Shown: piece after piece, positions 41,721-53,243 of the stretch
Layout: each line of letters opens with the position of its first letter
Numbering within the stretch: position 1 is the first letter of the stretch
Assembly (NCBI GenBank): GCA_902651635.1
Contig: CACRSC010000011.1
Span: forward strand, 150,926-214,925
DNA length: 64,000 bases
Reading direction: 5' to 3'
DNA from: Mastigamoeba balamuthi
Taxonomy: Eukaryota; Evosea; Mastigamoebida; Mastigamoebidae
Notes under the pieces: generated by a model
The model's input: only the letters and a program-made list of their open reading frames with translations
Database searches by the model: none
Told to the model about the DNA's origin: nothing
Program-made: the position numbers and the translations under genes

Positions 41721-42049
41721 TTCTCTCGCCAGAAAGGGGCAGAGCAAGAAGATCTGGCCAGCAAGATATCTCGCAAAAAGCCAAAGTCGACCCAGGGGAG
41801 GCACAGTCGGACCGGCACGAGAGAGACAGCCGGCGTGATTACGTACAGAATCAGGCGTACACACAGGCGCGCTCGGCGCATAAAGATCAGAAAGATGCAT
41901 TCCCTATTTAGAAAGGAAGAGCAATGGGTGTTGTCCGAGCACTTCCACGGGTCTGTGGTGCTATGAGGCTGGGGCTGAGGCTGAGGCTCCCTCAGTGTGC
42001 CCTCCCGGCAGCGAATGACGCCTCCTGTGTGAGTGGGAGCAGGAGGTAG

Positions 42050-42245
42050 GAAGGGTGGGTGGGTGGGCGGGAGTGAGAGTGAGTGAGTGGGAGTGAGTGA
42101 GTGTGAGTGAGTGGAGTGAGTGAGCAGGTGAGTGAGTGGGTGTGAGATTGAGTGTGAGTGAGTAGTTAGCAGTGAGTTGGTGAGCAGTTAGCGAGTAAGT
42201 GAGAGTAGTTGGTGGGTAGTCAGTGGAGTTGATGAGTGAGTGAGC
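42050..42245. repeat. GAGT-type microsatellite
   Basis: About 190 bp of gtgagtgagtggga, gagtgagtgtgag and related 4-8 bp units, imperfect. It resembles in unit the minisatellite in the XRCC4 intron. The neighbouring sequence to 42500 shows no coding signal. Confidence 0.85.
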
Positions 42246-45016
42246 ACTACGTGCGGTGCAACACGGAAGAAGGGTTTGGGGAACCACGAGGTCGGCTTGA
42301 GAGCTGCCACTGCCCCATGGCCTGGTCCCCTGGCTTCGCGCTGGCGTATGCACACCCACCAGGGGACCCCGCTCTAAGGCCCTTTCTCTCGCCTCGCCGC
42401 GGACTTGTGTCCGTGGACAGCCTCTCTGCCGGCCTGGACAGAGTGTGTGATGTGCGGCCTTGCCATCATCTTGCCAGCAAACAGGCAACTCGTTGGGGGC
42501 GAAGCCTCTTGCCTCTTCGGTTCTGAGATCAGGATAATCGCGCAGAGGTTAGTGGGTTCAGGTGTCAATTCAATGCTCCGCGATTCGAATCGGAGAATTA
42601 TTACGAGTCGCCATTTAATGGCTGCGCGTGCACAGTGTGCGTGGGGCAAGAAAAAAAGAAAGGAAGAAAAAAAAGAAGAGCTGCGCGCGGGCAGGGCACA
42701 GGGCGAACGCGTTCGCGGTGCGCACCGAGGACCAGGATGACCGATGGGCAGGGCTTGGGGGCTGTCCGCAGACTGCAGCGGGCCTTGGGGGGAGGCCCCT
42801 CTGGCGTGTGAGACCTTTGGTGTGCTTGCGCCGGAAAACAAATTTCTGGCTGGAGATTCTGCGACGCTTCGCAGCATCTGCAGCCCGCACGCACGAAGCC
42901 CTCTGCAGACGCCACGAGAGCGCATTCCCCCACTTGAATCACGTGAGCTTTTTGCCGGCATACCCCCTCGGGGTTCCACGTGCTTTTTTCCCCGGTGGAC
43001 ACTCGGGAAGATCTGCGAATCTTATCCCACACCCTGCCGTATGAAGTCGAGAAGACACAAAATGAAGCAAGTAGTGCATGTATCCTACATAATCTGAATC
43101 GCTAGATCTCCGCGATTTGAATGGCACCAATCTCATTGAGTTCTGAGCGTTATACAGGAAGAAAGAGAGAAAGAGAGGGTCCACAAAAATGAGGAGGAAA
43201 GCCGGGACGAGAGGACAACAAAATGATGGACCACAAGTCTGTGGCACATATAATCGGATTCCCTACGTTCAAGCGAACGCAGCAATGCCAGTTTCCTCAC
43301 TGTATGACATTTTGGTGATATGGTAGATGAGCAGCAAGGCTTATGAGGAATCTACGGGTTTTTTACAACAGAAACGTAGTCGAGAAGACAGAAACCGATT
43401 GGCCTGGCACATCTATAACATGTACCCATATTCCCTTCATGCAAGCGGTTCTATTAACGCCAGAATCATCTCTATCTGGCACCGTATTGAAAAAATTTCT
43501 CACAACAAACACGTTGCTGCTGATTTGAATTAAAAAAGCTCACACTGCGTAGACTGTGTCGTGTCTGTGGATGCCATTTCATCATCTGAATTCTACGAAA
43601 ACCACATTTTGATTTCTCTGTGATGTCTTACATTGTAATACATTTGTTGTTTTCAGAATCGGATTTTGTGCTCAAATTATGGTGATTTAGTCAAGATGAG
43701 AAATGGTGTATTTGTACCCCCAGATTTTTACTTTCAATTACAATGTGCCAAATGCTATCCAGGGTTGAAAACAAAAAGGCCATCCAAGGTGTCAAACCCG
43801 ACAACAAACCATGATCATCTCAACTAGCTCCCACGCGTGGAGCTTTGAGAGGAACTCAAAAGTGCAGAACAGTACACTCAACCACAAATTGCTTACAATG
43901 GCTCACCTTTGCCAAAACCCTTGGGGGTTTGCAAACAGTTGATACATTTTGCCACAGACATTTTTGCTGAATAGAAGTTGTACTTTGGTGTATCACAACC
44001 GTTAGGATATAAGCATAACTTTAGTGTTATCAGGTTTGAAATAGATAGGAAGAAATCATCCATCTGACTTTTCGGTAGGATATTTCGGATTGCCTCCGCT
44101 GTATTTCCTCTGGAGGTTTGTAGTTTTGACATTAAGTTATATTAAGGCAGGCAAAGGCATCTCTGTATGCTTTTGGCTTCCACTTACCTATTCCAGTTAG
44201 GGTTATGAGACAATTTTCGAGGAGAGCAGATTCGGATTAGGATGAGGCTTTTTTCTTCCTTCCACTACCAGTGAGGGATAGACCTCTTTCAGGACCAGGA
44301 GAAGGTGGGTAGTGTATAAGAGGAGGGCAGATATGTTGTGGAACTTGGGGGAGTATATCCGGGGTGGCTCTGGGATGACGGGTTCTGAGAAGAGTAAGTA
44401 CAAATTTCACCACCTGTCAGTGCAGGCATTAGTGAATCACTTCCAGCCCCAAACTCTTTGTGGGTAAATGATCCAAAAATAATAAGGGCAAGATCTGCAA
44501 GGACTGAACAACGCTGACTTGAAGGTTATGAGGGGGCTATAAAAGAGTATTTCTGCAATTATCTTCGGATGAATTCAGTGATAGTTCACCCGTAAAAACT
44601 CCATAATCCTTACCACAGATCTGATAGATTTCTTTTTGGATGGCGCAATTTCTGTTAATTTGCATTCATACATCAAACTCAGTACAAAATAGGGAAAAGG
44701 ATAAATAGTAGATAGAAGATCAGTTAAGGTTCTTAACTTGTACGAGTATGTTCAATCAAAATTGGGAATCTCAGCAAACCAAAGGCCAAAGAGATGTTAA
44801 GAAACAACAAGTGGGTGAACTAGACCGAGAAGTCATCCCTGGAATGGTCACAGGAAGTGATTAATCCTATGCTAGTTGAAGTTTGGTGCCTCAGTATTTG
44901 CAAGTGGCTCTTTTCATACAATCACAACTGAGTGTAGTTATCATGTTGAACATATCTGTTGAACTTCCTACCGAAGTTGTTGTCAGGAGGCCCTTGGTAT
45001 CAAGGGAAAATTGAAG
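42246..45016. other. No supported gene; AT-rich from about 43050
   Basis: The first 800 bp are GC-rich with random-looking frames. From 43050 to 45000 the DNA is AT-rich and resembles the 28-31 kb region. It contains the second copy of the dispersed repeat at about 43590-43905. No RNA gene was seen. Confidence 0.55.
43590..43905 (-). repeat. Dispersed repeat, copy 2
   Basis: Reverse complement of this stretch aligns in order with 28680-29005 (see that entry). On the minus strand it reads ttgttgtcgggtttgacacc, then gggggtacaaatacaccat. The copies are in opposite orientation, 15 kb apart. Confidence 0.6.
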
Positions 45017-46209
45017 CTAATCATGGCAGCAACTCGGGAAAGCCTCGATAATAAGAGCAGGGCTTGCGGTAGGGATGACTCTTCCCAACTGAAAGCCAGC
45101 CTGAACAAGCAGTACCTCGAACTCGGAGCGAGTCCTCTCCCTTCCGTGGCCATACTGCATCATAGCCAAGTTGAGAGCCCCAACTCCGCACTGCTCCCTC
45201 TTATCTCCTTCTCCCAGCACGTGCTCCACAATCACCAAGCGTCTTGTACCAGAGTTCCTAACATTGCGAAGAATACCGAGGGCCTCGTCATCAGGCCAAT
45301 CATGGATGATGAAGCGAAGCAAATGCGTGTCCGCCTTGGGGATTGCCTTGAATATGTCGCATGCCTCGAACGTTGTCCTCTCCAGAAGATCCTGGGGGTA
45401 CTTGGCCTTCGCATTGCCAACCACCTCTTCCAGGTCGCACAGTAGTCCCTGTGGCACCCAGTGAGCCAGGCCGTTCAAATCAGAGTGATACAAACGTGTA
45501 CAGACGGGTGCTCGCGCTGGATAGCCTGCAGGAGACTCCCAGAGGAGCCTCCGACGTCTGCAAGCTTCCCCACTGAGCCCCAATCGTAGGCCCTGGCGAT
45601 CGGGACGTTGGACGATGCGGAGAACGCGGCCATAGACGACGAGAACATCCTCAGCTTCTCGGGGTTCTCTGAGAGGAAGCTGAAGAAGTCGGTCCCGTGG
45701 CTGATCTCGAACGCAGGCCTCCCTTGGTCGTGCATTCCTCGGGTCAGTGAGTGCTCTGCACCAGAGAGTGGTTTCCAACCTGTCTTGAGGGTCTCCTCCA
45801 TGTGGCACAGGGACCTCCACTCGTAGTCGTCGGTCATGTGCGTGACCCACCCGTGCAGCGGGCTGTCTCTACGCAGCAGCTTCGACTTTTCGGTGTGGGC
45901 GAAGCTGCTGACGTGTCAGCAAGAAGGGCTCGGCCCACACCCAGCGTCCCCCTGAACGGACCAACAGGGCGACTGCTCCGTGAAGAAGCCGAAGGGCGCC
46001 AGAGAGGATAGAAGACGCCTCGTACTGTCCTCGTCGAGGCCGAGGTGGCCGGCGATCTGGGCTGAGGAGAGGGCACCGTCGAGGGGCACCGTGTCGGCGA
46101 TGCCCAGCGTGGCCACCAGGCCCAGGGCACGCACTATCACCGGCTGGAACATCAGAGCAACCACCTCCCTGGAAGGCCCGGTGAGAGAGCACGCCAGCTG
46201 GATACGCAC
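45017..46209 (-). CDS. SAM-dependent O-methyltransferase (COMT/ASMT type)
   Basis: Three exons (46209-45941, 45904-45502, 45448-45017) give 367 residues, the usual length of this family. They are joined by introns of only 36 nt (GTGTGG to GTCAGCAG) and 53 nt. The N-terminal dimerisation domain is a winged helix (ALGLVATLGIADTVPLDG, AGHLGLDEDSTRRLLSSLAP). The SAM-binding motif I is LADVGGSSGSLLQAIQ. The substrate and cofactor region contains RFIIHDWPDDEALGILRNV, with the His of HDW as probable catalytic base, and IVEHVLGEGD. These enzymes methylate hydroxyls of phenolics, indoles or polyketides; the actual substrate cannot be read from sequence. Confidence 0.9.
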
Positions 46210-46493
46210 TCCATTTAACAGACTCGAAACCGCCTCTTATGTGAACACCCAGATCCTCCAGCCGTCGATCGTTGTGGCCATACAGTCATCGCGCAAAAAC
46301 CCGAATTCAGTGACAACCTTCTCGCCTTCATGTTAGCTACTTTTCAGCTTCTTTGCGGACTCACAATTCGAGTTCTTGCACTCACCTTGAGACCTAGCAC
46401 CCACAGTAAAAGATCCTGCAAGTTGAATCGAGCGAATCCTCCGAGGAGCGAATCTTCCCGACATTACTTCGGTTTTCCTCAGTCACGAGCGCG

Positions 46494-48435
46494 ATGTCAC
46501 TGGACGCAACGAAGAGTGGCAAGGCACAGGCAGCACAGGAGAGCAGGCCAACCAGCATCCTCGACCTCTCCTCCAGCGTCCTGGCGAGCATCGCGGGGCT
46601 CCTGGACCCCATGGACGTCGCGCAGCTGTCGCTGACGTGTCGTCGCCTGTCGTCGCTCCTGAGCGACCACAACACGTCGCCCGCCATGTGGCACTCGGCC
46701 ATCGACCGCTGCCTGGGCCCGTGGCGCTCTGCCCTGCAAACCCTCGCATCCGTGCGCCCGCAAGAGAGCTGGGCAGGCGAGGGAAGCACATACATGCTGC
46801 AGGAGCTCCTGCCAGAGGGACAGCTGCACCTCGTGCTGCCCAGCCATCTCAGGCTGCCCCAGGACGCGCTGACTCCTCGGCTGCCAGAGGGGCCACACAC
46901 TAGCGCCTCTGACGCTGAAGCTGCAGGGCTGGTGCTGATGCCGGGCAACGTGCAACGCCTCAACTACGTCCATGTGCGCCTCGGAGACGTGCACGAGGCT
47001 CGCATCGTGGGAAGTGCGGTGGTCGCAGTTCAGTCGGCGCAGATGGTCGAGGATACCGTCATTCCAGAGCTACATCCGTCCAGCACGCAACCTGCGAGGG
47101 CTCCCCACGCTGACTTGCGTCCCAGGGTGCGGTGGCGTGTACCAGGCATGCGGGTGCGTTCTGGTTCACGTGGGGATTCTCGACGGGACACGATGCACGC
47201 GCGCTTTCGAGACGAAGATCGGGGGGATCTCCGTGTCCTCAACTGATACCCAGGAGACCGTCATTGTCTCGGAGGGCACGTAGGTCTAATTATTAGAGGC
47301 TCAGTGCACTCTTCAGAGACCACACTGTACGCACTGCGGCTGGCAGAAGATCATCTGTCGCTTGAGGAGCTGTGGAGATATACCACCGAGCCACAGGAGA
47401 GCATCCTATCGTTCCTGGCAATTTCCGGTCAGACGTTTGTTGCCACAGCCGAGGGCCACTCGATTGTTGACAGCCACGGGATTACTACACGCAGTGTCAG
47501 ACTGCGGCCTGGGCTTGGGCGAAAGTGCTACCAAGACTCAACGTGGGACTGCAGGGACCGCGGGTGCGTGCCAGTGCCTTGTGGTGTCTGGTGGCAGGAT
47601 TCAGAGAACATCACAACCGGGTGCTTCTGTGCCTGCGATCATAGCACTGTGGTCTACAACCTTCCTGGCTACATCCCAGAGAACTCCCAGGGTGGCTTGC
47701 AGGTCGGTGTAACGCCGTTTGTCGTCGTGTCTCGCGGAACCTGGCAGGCACATGCAAGGAGTTTCATGCAGTTCACCTGACTGTCATTTCCAATAGGTGC
47801 TGAGGATCATTCTGGTGGAGAGCTGGGACGACAGGAAGGAATGGGTGCTGCACTGTGGCCTTCTTTTCCTCGTGAGCCTCACGGGGACGCAGTCAGGCAA
47901 CCGTCTCTCGGCCATCTCTCTGGCTACAGGGCAGTTCGTGTGGTCCTTAGTGAGTGGCGAGACCTCGTGGGAGGTGCTGTGTGGCCACCCGTCTGGCACT
48001 CTGGTCGTCAAGGACGACGTGTCACTTGTTGTGCTCGAGGCGCACACTGGCGTGCCTCTGGCCGCTGCCAGCCCTGCACTCAAGGAGAGAGCATCTGCAA
48101 CTGTTGACTGGATGCCAGACGTGCTAGACCAGACACCACGTGAGCCCATTGGCAGGGCATTCTGTACTGTTGATGGTACTGTGCTGTGGAGGAAGAAAGG
48201 AGACCACTTTGAGCTGTGCATGCTCCGTCTTCCTCAGGGACAGCTCAGTCAGATTCTCCTCATCCCTGCATCGGAAGTCGAACTGTTGCCTGCTGTTTCG
48301 GACCCTGAACTTGCTTACGAAGAGGAGGAGATGTTCATTCAGCGGCCTTGCATTGTGTGTGGTTCTCATAAGTTGTTATGCTGGAGCCGAACCATCATGA
48401 ACCGAATACTCTACCTCTGGGCTGCAATTGACTAG
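46494..48435 (+). CDS. F-box protein with probable beta-propeller, paralogue 1
   Basis: Exons 46494-47082, 47126-47275, 47317-47747 and 47797-48435 give about 602 residues. A further in-frame intron ending at CTGCAG near 47543 is possible by comparison with the paralogue. The F-box is SSSVLASIAGLLDPMDVAQL...CRRLSSLL. The rest contains repeated beta-blade-like segments (GGVYQACGCVLVHVG, GLLFLVSLTGTQSGNRLSAI, SGTLVVKDDVSLVVLEAHTG) resembling PQQ or WD-type propellers, a likely substrate-binding half of an SCF ubiquitin ligase. All three introns have GC donors: GCACGC at 47083, GCACGT at 47276 and GCACAT at 47748. The paralogue at 51255-53243 has GT at the same three positions, which supports the joins. 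Confidence 0.82.
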
Positions 48436-48654
48436 TGGAGTTTGGTGACTCCATAAGAATGATAAAGCCACATGCTAATAAGATGATTTCATCTCCTTTC
48501 CTGCACTTCGCATTGCACATAAAGGACTTTTCTTAATTCTCGACTAATGAAGGAACAAGTTGTTGGGGAATTACCAGAACTGATTGAGTCTCATCTTAGG
48601 ATTCAATGAATGGAATGAAACCTAGGCTGTTTCCATTTGATAAATGTAAGCCAA

Positions 48655-49295
48655 TAACAATAATGACCATTCTGAACAGAGACTGGCTTGGTGAGCATAT
48701 CTGATCACTATGTGTTTCTCAAACTTGTTCACCTGCTTTCTGCTGATCAAGATCAACCAGAGTGAATACTTCTTGGTTGTAACATCTCAGCCAAGCCCAT
48801 AACACCTTTCCTCAGCATATGTTCCACCAGAATAATCCCCCCAGACCCAAAAATATGATGTCGTCAAACAGCCACAGTGTGCAAGAACCTGGCCACTGCT
48901 AAGGCACGGGCAATAGCCACTCCAGAGAAGAGGATCAGGTGGCTTGTGGGATTATTTTTAGTTTGCAGTGTGCATGTGATGCCAAGGAATTAAAGAAAGG
49001 ATACAAACAAGCAATATTGTTATTGATTCCCATCCCACCCGTGTGGAAGGCCATCATATCTCAGAGAGGACGAGGAGGCAAGGTTGATGAAGTGACTCAA
49101 GGACTTTTTTCCCAGGAGGGAGGACCCAGATTTTTCTATTCTTAGCGAATATAATTGAATAGGAGTAAGGCTATCTCACAGTGATCTGGCTGTCTGGTTT
49201 GTTGAGTTTGTTAGACATGGTTCTTGGAATGGCTGCATTGGCAGCTCTTCAATCTCGATGAATCATTTGTATCTCCAGGAGTTCGAAAGCAGAAG
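48655..49295 (+). repeat. Long direct repeat, copy 1
   Basis: This AT-rich block of about 640 bp is nearly identical to 50333-50929. Both start aacaataatgacca and end gttcgaaagcagaag. Copy 1 has about 40 extra bases near 48950-48995. It stops exactly at the N at 49296. No frame, TG/CA ends or target duplications were seen. Confidence 0.85.
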
Positions 49296-49309
49296 NCTCC
49301 AGCTCTCTG

Positions 49310-50250
49310 CACCCCTGAACATTGGGCTTAGGCATGCCTGTGAGTCCCGTGTGGCCGGACGTCGAGTGCCCAGCTGGCACTCCTCGCTTTGTCTGCCCAC
49401 TCACCGGCTGCGTGGTCCCCGCGTTGCAGAGCTCGCAATGTGACGCTCCTGACTCGTTGCTGTGGTCTCATTGGTGCTGACTCGCACGCATGCCATCGCA
49501 TTGGGCGTGCTGCTGCTGGGCGCACACAGCGTAGCTGTCCGAGCCCTCCACGGGCGTGACCTCTGCAGTCATGGTTTGCGGGCGTGCCTGGTCACTGTAC
49601 GTCCCCACGGGGCATGCAGCTGTCCACGCTGCTCATGCCCTTTGTCGAGCTTCCGAGCTCACAGGCCTTGCATGACACGCTGCCCGTCAGTGGCTGCGTT
49701 GTGCCTGCGGTGCATGGTGCACATGAGATGGCACTGCTCGAGCTGTAGGGGGGTCCCTCTGGATTGCAGGCAAGGCAGGACGAGGCACCCTTGTCTGGCT
49801 GGAAGGTTCCCGTGGGGCAGCGGGTGCACGATGGCGACCCAGAGGCGTTGCTGAACGTCCTCGCAGTGCACGACAAGCATGAGGCGGCACCCACAGGGCT
49901 GTAGGCCCCTGGGTCGCAAGGGAGGCCCGAGGTGGTGCCCTCACGGGGCTGGAAGGTGCTGGTGGGGCAGCGCATGCACGATGGTGTTATAGTGCTAAAC
50001 GTCCCCACGGTGCAGGGCATGCACGGCAGTCACGTGGAGTGCAAACTCGCCACTTCTGCACAGCAGGCACTTGGGCTGCCCTGCCGGTGCCATGGTCCCC
50101 GGCTCGCATTCCGGCCTCACAAAGAGCGCCGCCATGTAACTGCCAAGATGGGACACTGTGGGCAGGGAAAGGCACCGACACATACTCGTGTGTTGCTCTG
50201 CGTTTGAGCGCCCTCCACCACACGTGAGGGCCTTTCGCGCACGCACTGCG
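49310..50250 (-). pseudogene. Remains of a Cys-rich receptor-like gene
   Basis: The minus strand encodes tandem ephrin-receptor/TNFR-like repeats (GCC2_GCC3 type) with the pattern C-x2-CP.GTFQP..G..SC: CTRCPTGTFQPDKGASSC, CAPCTAGTTQPLTGSVSC, CMRCPTSTFQPREGTTSG. Earlier fragments (CEPGTMAPAGQPKCLLC) and later ones (CELCNAGTTQPVSGQT) are in other frames. No signal peptide, transmembrane segment or kinase is joined to it, and frames shift several times within 1 kb. It lies between the two long direct repeats and starts at an N. It is best read as a truncated or mis-assembled host gene fragment. Confidence 0.6.
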
Positions 50251-50332
50251 AATGATATCCTGATGTGGAGGTGAGATTTGAGTGATCACTTTTGGGGGGT
50301 GAGTGATCACTAATATCTCTCAGGAGGGACCC

Positions 50333-50929
50333 AACAATAATGACCATCCTGAACAGAGACTGGCTTGGTGAGCATATCTGATCACTATGTGTTTCTCAAA
50401 CTTGTTCACCTGCTTTCTGCTGATCAGGATCAACCAGAGTGAATACTTCTTGGTTGTAACATCTCAGCCAAGCCCATAACACCTTTCCTCAGCATATGTT
50501 CCTCCAGAATAATCCGCCTGAGCCAAAAATATGATGTCATCAAACAGCCACAGTGTGCAAGAACCTGGCCACTGCTAAGGCACGGGCAATAGTCACTCCA
50601 GAGAAGAGGATCAGGTGGCTTGTGGGAAGAAATGATACAAACAAGCAATATTGCTATTGATTCCCATCCCACCCGTGTGGAAGGCCATCATATCTCAGAG
50701 AGGACGAGGAGGCAAGGTTGATGAAGTGGCTCAAGGACTTTTTTCCCAGGAGGGAGGACCCACATTTTTCAATTCTTAGCTCGTATATAATTGAATAGAA
50801 GTGAGGCAATCTCACAGTGATATGGCTGTCTGGTTTGTTGAGTTTGTTAGACATGGTTCTTGGACTGGCTGCATTGGCAGCTCTTCAATCTCGATGAATC
50901 ATTATCTCCAGGAGTTCGAAAGCAGAAGG
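50333..50929 (+). repeat. Long direct repeat, copy 2
   Basis: It matches 48655-49295 at well over 90 percent by eye, lacking the 40-base segment. It lies just upstream of the second F-box paralogue, whereas copy 1 lies just downstream of the first. Confidence 0.85.
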
Positions 50930-51254
50930 TTGTTGTTTAGTGCAGAGAGAGTTCGGCGTCATGGGGTTAGGCATGTTCCAAACTGGGGTTAACATCGTTT
51001 GAATTTGTGCTGATGGGACACATCTAATGCCAGGACTGGTCTTTCCTCTTAGTAATCACCCTGCAGCTGCTATCAATATCAGAAATGTATTTCCATTCTC
51101 AGGATCAAAGAAGGGATGGATTGAATGGATAAGTACCATCCTGAAGTTCAACATCGTCGCATAGAACTACTACAACTTGAACTCAGTCATCACGAACATT
51201 ATGGAGTTTGTTGCCATCGACTTACAGTGTCAGTTTGGCAGCGGCGTATCGAGC

Positions 51255-53243
51255 ATGTCTTCCGACCAGCCGGCCGCGAAGAGGGCCCGTGTCCCAGTCG
51301 ACGTGAGCGGGCCGGCGAGCCTCGTGGAGCTATCGACGAGCGTCCTCGCGAGCATAGCGGAGCACCTGGCCCCCATGGACATCGCGCAGCTGGCGCTGGC
51401 CTGCCGCCGCCTCTCGTCGCTCCTGCGCGACCGCGGCGCGTCGCCCGCCATGTGGCACTCGTCCGTCGACCGCTGCCTCTCCCCCTGGCGCTCCGCCCTG
51501 CAGACCCTCGCCGGCGCGGCCCCCAGCGACGGCGCTGCCGAGAACAAAGTGAAGCGCAAGTACCGCCTGCGGGAACTCCTGCCAGAGGGGCAGCAGCACC
51601 TCGTGCAGCTCGTGCAGTACGGCATGCTCGAGCTCCCGCAGGGCGCTGCGCCCGTGCCGCCGGAGGGACCCTTCGCCAGCGCGTCTGCGGCCGCGGCCGT
51701 GGGACTGGCGGTAATGCCGGGCAACGTGCAGCGCCTCAACTACGTCCACAGGCGCCTCGGCGACGCCCACGCGCTCGGCCACGTGAGCAGCGCAGAGATC
51801 TCTGTGCTGACGGCGCAGCTGGTCGAGGAGCACATGCCGGCTGAGCTGCACCCGTCCAGTGCGCTGGTCCCCCGCCTCTTGTGCTGCGCGGTCTGCAGAC
51901 TGATCGCCAAGGGCAAAAAGAGTACGGCGGTGTATACCAGTGCAGCGGCAGCGTTTTGGTGCACGTCGGGATCGCTGACGGGAGGCACTGCACAACGACG
52001 TTCATCAACCGCATCGGGGGCATCAGCGTTGCGACGAGGGGAGCCCACGAGGTCGTCCTCGTCTCGTCTGGTACTCGTGTGCTGGCGCTTGCACCTCGTT
52101 GCTGATGGGCATCCCCGTGACAGGACCGACGCTGTACGCGCTGCAGCTGGCAGCAGACCACCTGTCGATGAAGGTGCTGTGGATGCACACCACCGAGACG
52201 CAGGAGAGGATCTGCGCGTTCCTCGCGATCAAGGACAAGACGTTTGTTGTCACCAAGGACGGCCACTCGGTTGTCGACATCCACGGGCACACCATCCACA
52301 GCGCTAAGCCTCAGTCCGGACACTGCAGTACAGCCGGTAGGCTAACGACAGCTCTGCAGGGACAGCGGGTGCGTGCCGACTTTCTGCGGTGTTTGGTGGC
52401 ACGAGTACGGGAGCATCACGACCAAGTGCTACTGCGCCTGCGACCACAGCACTGTGGTCTACAACCTGCCCGGCTACACAGAGGACGCCCTGCTGGTTGA
52501 CGTGCAGTTCGCGTTCACGCCATTTGTCGTCGTGTCTCGCGAGACCTGGAAGGTATCTCTGTGGGGCACCTTCCCTCTCCCTCCCTCACCCAGCCCGCTA
52601 ACCCCTGCCACAGGTGCTGAGGATCATTCTGGTGGAGAGCTGGGACGACAGGAAGGAGTGGGCGCTGCACAGTGGCCTCCTGTTCATCGTGAGCCTCCTC
52701 TGGGCTCCAGTCGGCAACCTCCTCTCGGCCATCTCCCTGGGCACAGGTCAGTGCGTGTGGTCCATAACCAGTGGAGAAGAGACCTCGTGGGAGGTGCTGT
52801 GTGGCCACCCGTCCGGCACTCTGGTCGTCAAGGACGACGTGTCGCTGGTGGTTCTCGAGGCGCACACTGGTGTGCCTCTGGCCGCTGCCAAGGAGGAAGC
52901 CGTGAACCCCTCGTGGGACCCCGAATTCGCCGAGTTCGAGAGGCCGCGTTGCGAGCCCATGGGCAGAGCTCTCTGCGGCATAGATGGCCTCTTGCTGTGG
53001 AGGAAGTGGGGCGAGCAGTTTGAGCTGTGCACGTTGTCGCTGCCCGGCGTGCAGCTCAGGCAGCTTCTCGTCGTCCCCGAAGCAGAGATCGAATGCCTAC
53101 CAGCGGTCTCGGACCCCAGCATCACAGAAGGAGATAAGCTGTTCATCCAGCGCCCGTGCATCGTGCAGGGTGCGGAGAGGAGGCTTTGCTGGAGCCGAAC
53201 GGTGGGCCACAGAATGATCTTCCACTGGGCTGTCTTTGCGTGA
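51255..53243 (+). CDS. F-box protein with probable beta-propeller, paralogue 2
   Basis: Exons 51255-51858, 51912-52070, 52124-52313, 52360-52552 and 52614-53243 give 591 residues. A basic leader (QPAAKRARVPVD) precedes the F-box (STSVLASIAEHLAPMDIAQL, CRRLSSLL). The C-terminal blades match paralogue 1 closely (GGVYQCSGSVLVHVG, CACDHSTVVYNLPGY, VKDDVSLVVLEAHTG). Intron donors are GTGCGC, GTACTC, GTCCGG and GTATCT, all GT, at positions where paralogue 1 uses GC. The first acceptor is unusual (ATCGCCAAG). The two genes arose by duplication and have diverged mostly in the leader and in introns. It probably recruits substrates to an SCF ligase. Confidence 0.85.

Noticed and set aside
48655-50929. 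The paired 0.6-kb direct repeats as LTRs of a retroelement
   Set aside because: No TG/CA ends, primer-binding site, polypurine tract or reverse-transcriptase-like frame. The DNA between encodes receptor-like Cys repeats on the opposite strand.
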